Positions 60,522-64,000 of a DNA stretch of 64,000 bases are shown here, piece by piece (within the stretch, counting starts at the first letter, position 1; each line of letters opens with the position of its first letter). The position numbers were made by a program, and so were the translations under genes. The notes beneath the pieces are model-generated. The model saw only the letters and a program-made list of their open reading frames with translations, made no database searches and was not told the origin of the DNA. The DNA lies in contig NZ_BPQP01000033.1 in the NCBI RefSeq assembly GCF_022179305.1, positions 62,001 through 126,000 of the forward strand. Direction: 5' to 3'. The DNA is from Methylobacterium iners (GTDB taxonomy: Bacteria; Pseudomonadota; Alphaproteobacteria; Rhizobiales; Beijerinckiaceae).

Positions 60522-61754
60522 TCAGACCGCCAGCAAGGCGCGCCCGTCATGACCACGAATACTCACCTCCCGCAGCAGTCCGGCGGGGGTCTCAGGGGGC
60601 AGGCGAACCGGGGTGAAGCCCTCGGTACGGCCGATCCCGCCGCGTTCCGTGAGCACCCGGTGCACCCGCCCGACCTCGCCCGCGAGGTGCCGCAGGAGGG
60701 CCGCGTCCCCGGCCTCGCGCAGGCGGGCGGCTCGCTCGCGGACGATGTCCGGCGCCACGGCCGGCATCCGCGCGGCCGGGGTGCCGGGGCGGGGCGAGTA
60801 GGGAAAGACGTGCAGGTGCGTCAGGCCGCACTCGGCGACGAGGTCGAGGGAGCGCGTGAACTGCGCCTCCGTCTCCGTCGGGAAGCCGGCGATGAGGTCG
60901 GCGCCGAGGACGAGGCCGGGGCGCAGGCGCCGCGCCTCTTCGCAGAACCGGATCGCGTCGGCGCGACCGTGCCGCCGCTTCATCCGCTTGAGGATGAGGT
61001 CGTCGCCGGCCTGAAGCGAAAGGTGGAGATGGGGCATCAGCCGGGGCTCGCCCGCGATCGCCTCCATCAGGGCCTCGTCCGCCTCGATCGAATCGATGGA
61101 AGACAGGCGCAGGCGGCTCAAGCCGGGGATTGCGGCCAGGATGGCCTGGACCAGGCGGCCGAGGCTCATCGGTTCCGGCAGGTCGCGGCCATAGGCCGTG
61201 AGGTCGACGCCGGTGAGCACGACCTCGCGGCCGCCGTGATCGACGATCCGGGCGACCTGATCGACCACGTCGACGGGATCGACCGAGCGGGAATTCCCGC
61301 GCCCGAACGGGATCACGCAGAAGGTGCAGCGATGGTCGCAGCCGTTCTGCACGGGGACGAAGGCCCGAGTGTGCCCGGTCATCGTCGCGATCCGGGTGGG
61401 CGGCGCCGCACGAACCGCCATGATGTCGTCGGGGGCGACGCGCTGGGGGTCCTGCGTCACCCAGGTCTCGCGCCGCATCTTGGAATCGTTGCCGACGAGG
61501 TGCGCCACCTCCGGCATCGCGGCGTAGGTCTCCGTCTCCACCTGTGCGCCGCAGCCGGTGACCACGATCTCGGCGTCCGGCCGCTCGCGCGCGATCCGGC
61601 GGATCGCCTTGCGGGCCTGCCGGCCGGCTTCGGCAGTGACCGCACAGGTGTTGACGATCACCCGGTCTCGCTCGCCGCCCCGGGCGTGGCCGCGCATCAC
61701 CTCGGACTCGACGGCGTTGAGGCGGCAGCCGAAGGTCAGGGTCTCGACGGCCAT
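60522..61754 (-). CDS. mtaB: tRNA t6A37 methylthiotransferase MtaB
   Basis: The 410-residue radical-SAM enzyme adds a methylthio group to t6A37 of tRNAs reading ANN codons. The N-terminal UPF0004 domain has Cys residues in TFGCRLNAVE, NTCAVTAEA and TGCGAQ; the radical-SAM cluster is CDHRCTFC; a TRAM-like domain is at the C-terminus. Its ATG immediately follows the dapF stop (TGAATG), so the two form an operon. Confidence 0.95.
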   Translation of the reverse strand: MAVETLTFGCRLNAVESEVMRGHARGGERDRVIVNTCAVTAEAGRQARKAIRRIARERPDAEIVVTGCGAQVETETYAAMPEVAHLVGNDSKMRRETWVTQDPQRVAPDDIMAVRAAPPTRIATMTGHTRAFVPVQNGCDHRCTFCVIPFGRGNSRSVDPVDVVDQVARIVDHGGREVVLTGVDLTAYGRDLPEPMSLGRLVQAILAAIPGLSRLRLSSIDSIEADEALMEAIAGEPRLMPHLHLSLQAGDDLILKRMKRRHGRADAIRFCEEARRLRPGLVLGADLIAGFPTETEAQFTRSLDLVAECGLTHLHVFPYSPRPGTPAARMPAVAPDIVRERAARLREAGDAALLRHLAGEVGRVHRVLTERGGIGRTEGFTPVRLPPETPAGLLREVSIRGHDGRALLAV

Positions 61755-62642
61755 TCAGTTCAGGCCGGTGAAGAGTTCCGGCCGAAGAGAATCCTCCCAT
61801 TCGAGGGCCACGGGGCCCGTCATGAGGACGTGGTCGTCGGCTCGCCACTCGATGAAGAGGGTGCCGCCGGGCAGGTTGACATGGGCCTGTCGGCCGATCA
61901 TCCGGAGCCGCGAGGCCGCGACGACCGCCGCGCAGGCCGCCGAGCCGCAGGCGAGGGTAAGGCCCGCGCCGCGCTCCCAGACCCGCAGCTTGATCGCCTC
62001 GCGCCCGGTCACCTGCGCGAGCGAGATGTTGGCCCGCTCCGGGAAGATCGGATGGCCCTCGAGCATGGGTCCGATCCGGCCGAGATCGTAGGTGTCGGGG
62101 TCGCGGTCGACGAAGAACACCGCGTGCGGGTTGCCCATGCTCACGACGCCGGGCGAGTGCAGGACGGGATCGTCGATCGGGCCGATCTGCAGCTCGATCC
62201 GCCGGGTGTCTTGGAAAGGGTCGCGGAGCGGGATCTCGTCCCAGCGCAGGCCCGGCCGGCCCATGTCGACGGTGAAGGAGCGATCCGCGACGCGCTTCAC
62301 CGAGACGAGGCCGGCCGAGGTCTCGAGGGTGAGGCGGCCGCTCTCGGCGGGCCGGGCCATGGCGGGATCGTCGAGCATGGCGAAGGCGACGCAGCGGGTC
62401 CCGTTGCCGCAGGCGCCGGATTCCGAGCCGTCGGTGTTGTAGATGCGCAGGTAGGCGTCGGTGCCTTCCGTCACGGGATCGTGGACCGCCATGAGCTGGT
62501 CGAAGGCCGAGCGCGGGTCGCCCGCGATGGCGCGCGCCTCGGCGGGGCTGACGCGAATGGACGAGCCGCGCAGATCCATCACCACGATGGCGTTGCCGGC
62601 ACCGTGCATCTTCAGGAAACGTCGTTGGGCGAGCGCGCTCAT
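61755..62642 (-). CDS. dapF: Diaminopimelate epimerase
   Basis: The 295-residue enzyme converts LL- to meso-diaminopimelate in lysine and peptidoglycan synthesis. It has both catalytic Cys residues, in [11 protein letters not shown] and [11 protein letters not shown], and the start [13 protein letters not shown] typical of DapF. ATG 62642 is used; the frame extends four codons to a TTG that is less likely. mtaB follows directly. Confidence 0.97.
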   Translation of the reverse strand: MSALAQRRFLKMHGAGNAIVVMDLRGSSIRVSPAEARAIAGDPRSAFDQLMAVHDPVTEGTDAYLRIYNTDGSESGACGNGTRCVAFAMLDDPAMARPAESGRLTLETSAGLVSVKRVADRSFTVDMGRPGLRWDEIPLRDPFQDTRRIELQIGPIDDPVLHSPGVVSMGNPHAVFFVDRDPDTYDLGRIGPMLEGHPIFPERANISLAQVTGREAIKLRVWERGAGLTLACGSAACAAVVAASRLRMIGRQAHVNLPGGTLFIEWRADDHVLMTGPVALEWEDSLRPELFTGLN

Positions 62643-62873
62643 GCTTGGCTGCAAGATCTGCCTGTCGCGGGGGGGGTGGTGGCCGCATCCCGGCCGACGC
62701 CCGGATATAGGTTAAACCCGCCCGCACTGCGAGGCGGGGCGTTGCAGAACGGTCGCGCCGGCACAAGATCGCCCTGCGGACAGCCGGCCCGGCTCGCAGG
62801 CCCTGTGCTTCGTCACTAGGTTTCAGGGCCGACTCGGCGCGACGCCGCGTGTCGGACATCTCGGAGCAAAGCC

Positions 62874-63602
62874 GTGACCCGTCTCCGTGCCATCGTACTC
62901 GCTGGATGTCTCGCTCTCCCCGCTGCGGCGACCCGGGCGCAGGAGCCGGCACCCGCGTCCCCGGCGGTGACGAACCCGCTCCCCACGACGACGGTCCCCG
63001 ATCCCTCGCGGGTCCCGACCCCTGGGGCGCCGGGCCCGGCGCAGCCGGTGCCGATCCCGGCGCAATCGGGCGCCGCGCCCGCCGGCACGCCGCCGGCCTC
63101 GCCCCGCCAGACGCTCGTCGAGGTGCCGGGCGATGCCAACGACGTCGACGAGGTCTCGCTGCCGGCCAAACCCGCCGCGATCCTGCCGGGCCGGGCCAAG
63201 TGGGAGGAGGCGGTGCCGACCCTGCGCGGGGCCTTCGGGAAGATCGAGGCGTCGCTCGCCAAGGCTGGCATCCGCCCGACGGGCCGGCCGATCGCCGTTT
63301 TCGCCAAGACCGACGACGAGGGCTTCCAGTTCGAGGCCATGATCCCGATCGAGGCGATGCCCGACCCGAAGCCCGCGGAGGCGGAGGGCCTGCGCTACGG
63401 CGTGACGCCGAGCGGCCGGGCGCTGCGCTTCCCGCACAAGGGGTCCTACGACGCCATCGACGGCACCTACGAGACGCTGACCGCCTATCTCGATGCCAAA
63501 GACGTCGTGGTCCAGGACCGCTTCATCGAGGAATACGTCACCGATCTCTCGGAGAAGGCGGACGACCAGCTCGACGTGAACATCTACGCGCTGCCGAAAT
63601 AG
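62874..63602 (+). CDS. Secreted protein with GyrI/AraC effector-binding-like domain
   Basis: The 242-residue product has a signal peptide (about 1-22), a Pro/Ala/Thr-rich linker (25-80) and a C-terminal beta-rich domain (about 105-240). That domain, with FQFEAMIPIEAMPDPK, SYDAIDGTYETLTAYLDAK and a final DQLDVNIYALPK, matches the GyrI-like / AraC effector-binding fold (two SHS2 units), which binds small molecules. A secreted example is uncommon, as most are cytoplasmic regulators; it may bind a ligand in the periplasm. GTG 62874 follows a GGAG site. The following partial LysR gene is convergent. Confidence 0.8.
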   Translation: MTRLRAIVLAGCLALPAAATRAQEPAPASPAVTNPLPTTTVPDPSRVPTPGAPGPAQPVPIPAQSGAAPAGTPPASPRQTLVEVPGDANDVDEVSLPAKPAAILPGRAKWEEAVPTLRGAFGKIEASLAKAGIRPTGRPIAVFAKTDDEGFQFEAMIPIEAMPDPKPAEAEGLRYGVTPSGRALRFPHKGSYDAIDGTYETLTAYLDAKDVVVQDRFIEEYVTDLSEKADDQLDVNIYALPK

Positions 63603-63614
63603 GCGCCCCTCCAG

Positions 63615-64000
63615 TCACGGTCCCGCCTGCCGCGCCCAGGACGCGGCGGACAAGGTCTGAGCCAGGTATCCGATCAGCGCCCTCACCCGCGCCGGGCGCG
63701 GGTCCCCTGGCGGCGTCACGAGGTGAAGCGCGATCGTCGGCGGCGCCCAGCCCGGCAGGACGCGCTCCAGCCGGCCGGCGCCGAGGTCTTCCCAGACCAT
63801 GAAATCCGGCTGCACCGCGATGCCGAGGCCAGCACTCAGCGCGGGCGTGAGCGCGTCGGCATTGTTGGCCCGCAGGGGACCGGCGGGCGTGACCACCGCC
63901 TCCGCGCCGTCGGGGCCGATCAGGTGCCAGCGGTCGGGCGTGGGCAGGTAGGCGTAGCCGAGGCAGGCGTGGCGCGCAAGGTCGCTCGGGTGCCCGGGGC
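63615..64000 (-). CDS. LysR-family transcriptional regulator (N-terminal part outside window)
   Basis: About 128 codons of the C-terminus are present, open to the window edge on the minus strand. They match the end of a LysR substrate-binding domain: HACLGYAYLPTPDRWHLIGPDG, GPLRANNADALTPALSAGLGIAV, FMVWEDLGAGRLERVLP and RPARVRALIGYL. The DNA-binding domain lies beyond 64000. It is convergent with the secreted effector-binding gene. Target unknown. Confidence 0.9.
   Translation of the reverse strand, partial: PGHPSDLARHACLGYAYLPTPDRWHLIGPDGAEAVVTPAGPLRANNADALTPALSAGLGIAVQPDFMVWEDLGAGRLERVLPGWAPPTIALHLVTPPGDPRPARVRALIGYLAQTLSAASWARQAGP

Noticed and set aside
60423-62819. Open frame of 798 codons opposite mtaB and dapF
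   Set aside because: Covers two real genes on the opposite strand; no motif.

Overview
The window is chromosomal DNA of high GC content from an alphaproteobacterium, most likely Methylobacterium/Methylorubrum or a close Hyphomicrobiales relative. The main pointers are a paralogue of the methylotrophy protein Fae (formaldehyde-activating enzyme), a complete NAD-linked formate dehydrogenase operon (fdsGBA-fdhD-fdsD), a lipid A very-long-chain fatty acid cluster built around AcpXL (typical of Rhizobiales), an Entner-Doudoroff pair (edd, eda), a mammalian-type NADP isocitrate dehydrogenase and a caa/aa3-type cytochrome oxidase cluster. It looks like core genome: codon use is uniform, and I see no transposase, integrase, phage gene or CRISPR array.

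Layout. 1-5.3 kb: a truncated membrane GGDEF-EAL protein, a trmJ-like tRNA methyltransferase in one unit with the Fae paralogue, then icd and a small basic protein. 5.5-9.4 kb: glgX, a SHOCT-domain protein and a Pro/Ala-rich secreted protein. 9.5-12.8 kb: a tungstate ABC importer (tupBCA) divergent from a ModE-like regulator with a substrate-binding-type C-terminus. 12.8-16.1 kb: a glutamate/aspartate-type ABC importer. 16.5-19.1 kb: eda and edd, followed by tRNA-Gly(GCC) and its terminator. 19.5-24.2 kb: a Nudix hydrolase, FAH-family hydrolase, FAD-linked oxidase, DUF2218 protein and M29 aminopeptidase. 24.6-31.2 kb: the AcpXL cluster (acyltransferase, MDR reductase, SH3 protein, SDR, two ketosynthase-like proteins, FabZ-like dehydratase, AcpXL). 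31.4-33.3 kb: a frameshifted AI-2E-family permease gene and a secreted protein with an internal duplication. 33.4-39.4 kb: acnA and the ccmABCDG cytochrome c maturation genes. 39.4-42.3 kb: a septation protein A homologue, ftsY and an RluA-type pseudouridine synthase. 42.6-49.7 kb: the fds operon and a LysR regulator. 50.0-57.1 kb: coxBA-ctaB-coxF-like-cox11-coxC, DUF983, SURF1, DUF4864. 57.2-64 kb: GNAT, L-lactate permease, a secreted hypothetical, mtaB, dapF, a secreted effector-binding-like protein and a partial LysR regulator.

How the parts work together. Tungstate/molybdate uptake, FdhD and formate dehydrogenase form one functional axis for oxidising formate to CO2 with NADH formation, which in methylotrophs is the last step of C1 oxidation. 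Ccm proteins mature c-type cytochromes and the cox/cta/SURF1/Cox11 set builds the terminal oxidase, so electron supply and the respiratory end-point both lie in the window. The AcpXL cluster makes the C28-type acyl chain of lipid A.

Most unusual points: a ketosynthase pair in which one partner has lost the usual catalytic His and Lys; a Fae paralogue with Glu where Fae has its conserved His, coupled to a tRNA methyltransferase gene; a frameshift in the AI-2E permease; a 48-bp in-frame tandem duplication; and several long intergenic palindromes that may belong to dispersed repeat families. I found no convincing wholly novel system.
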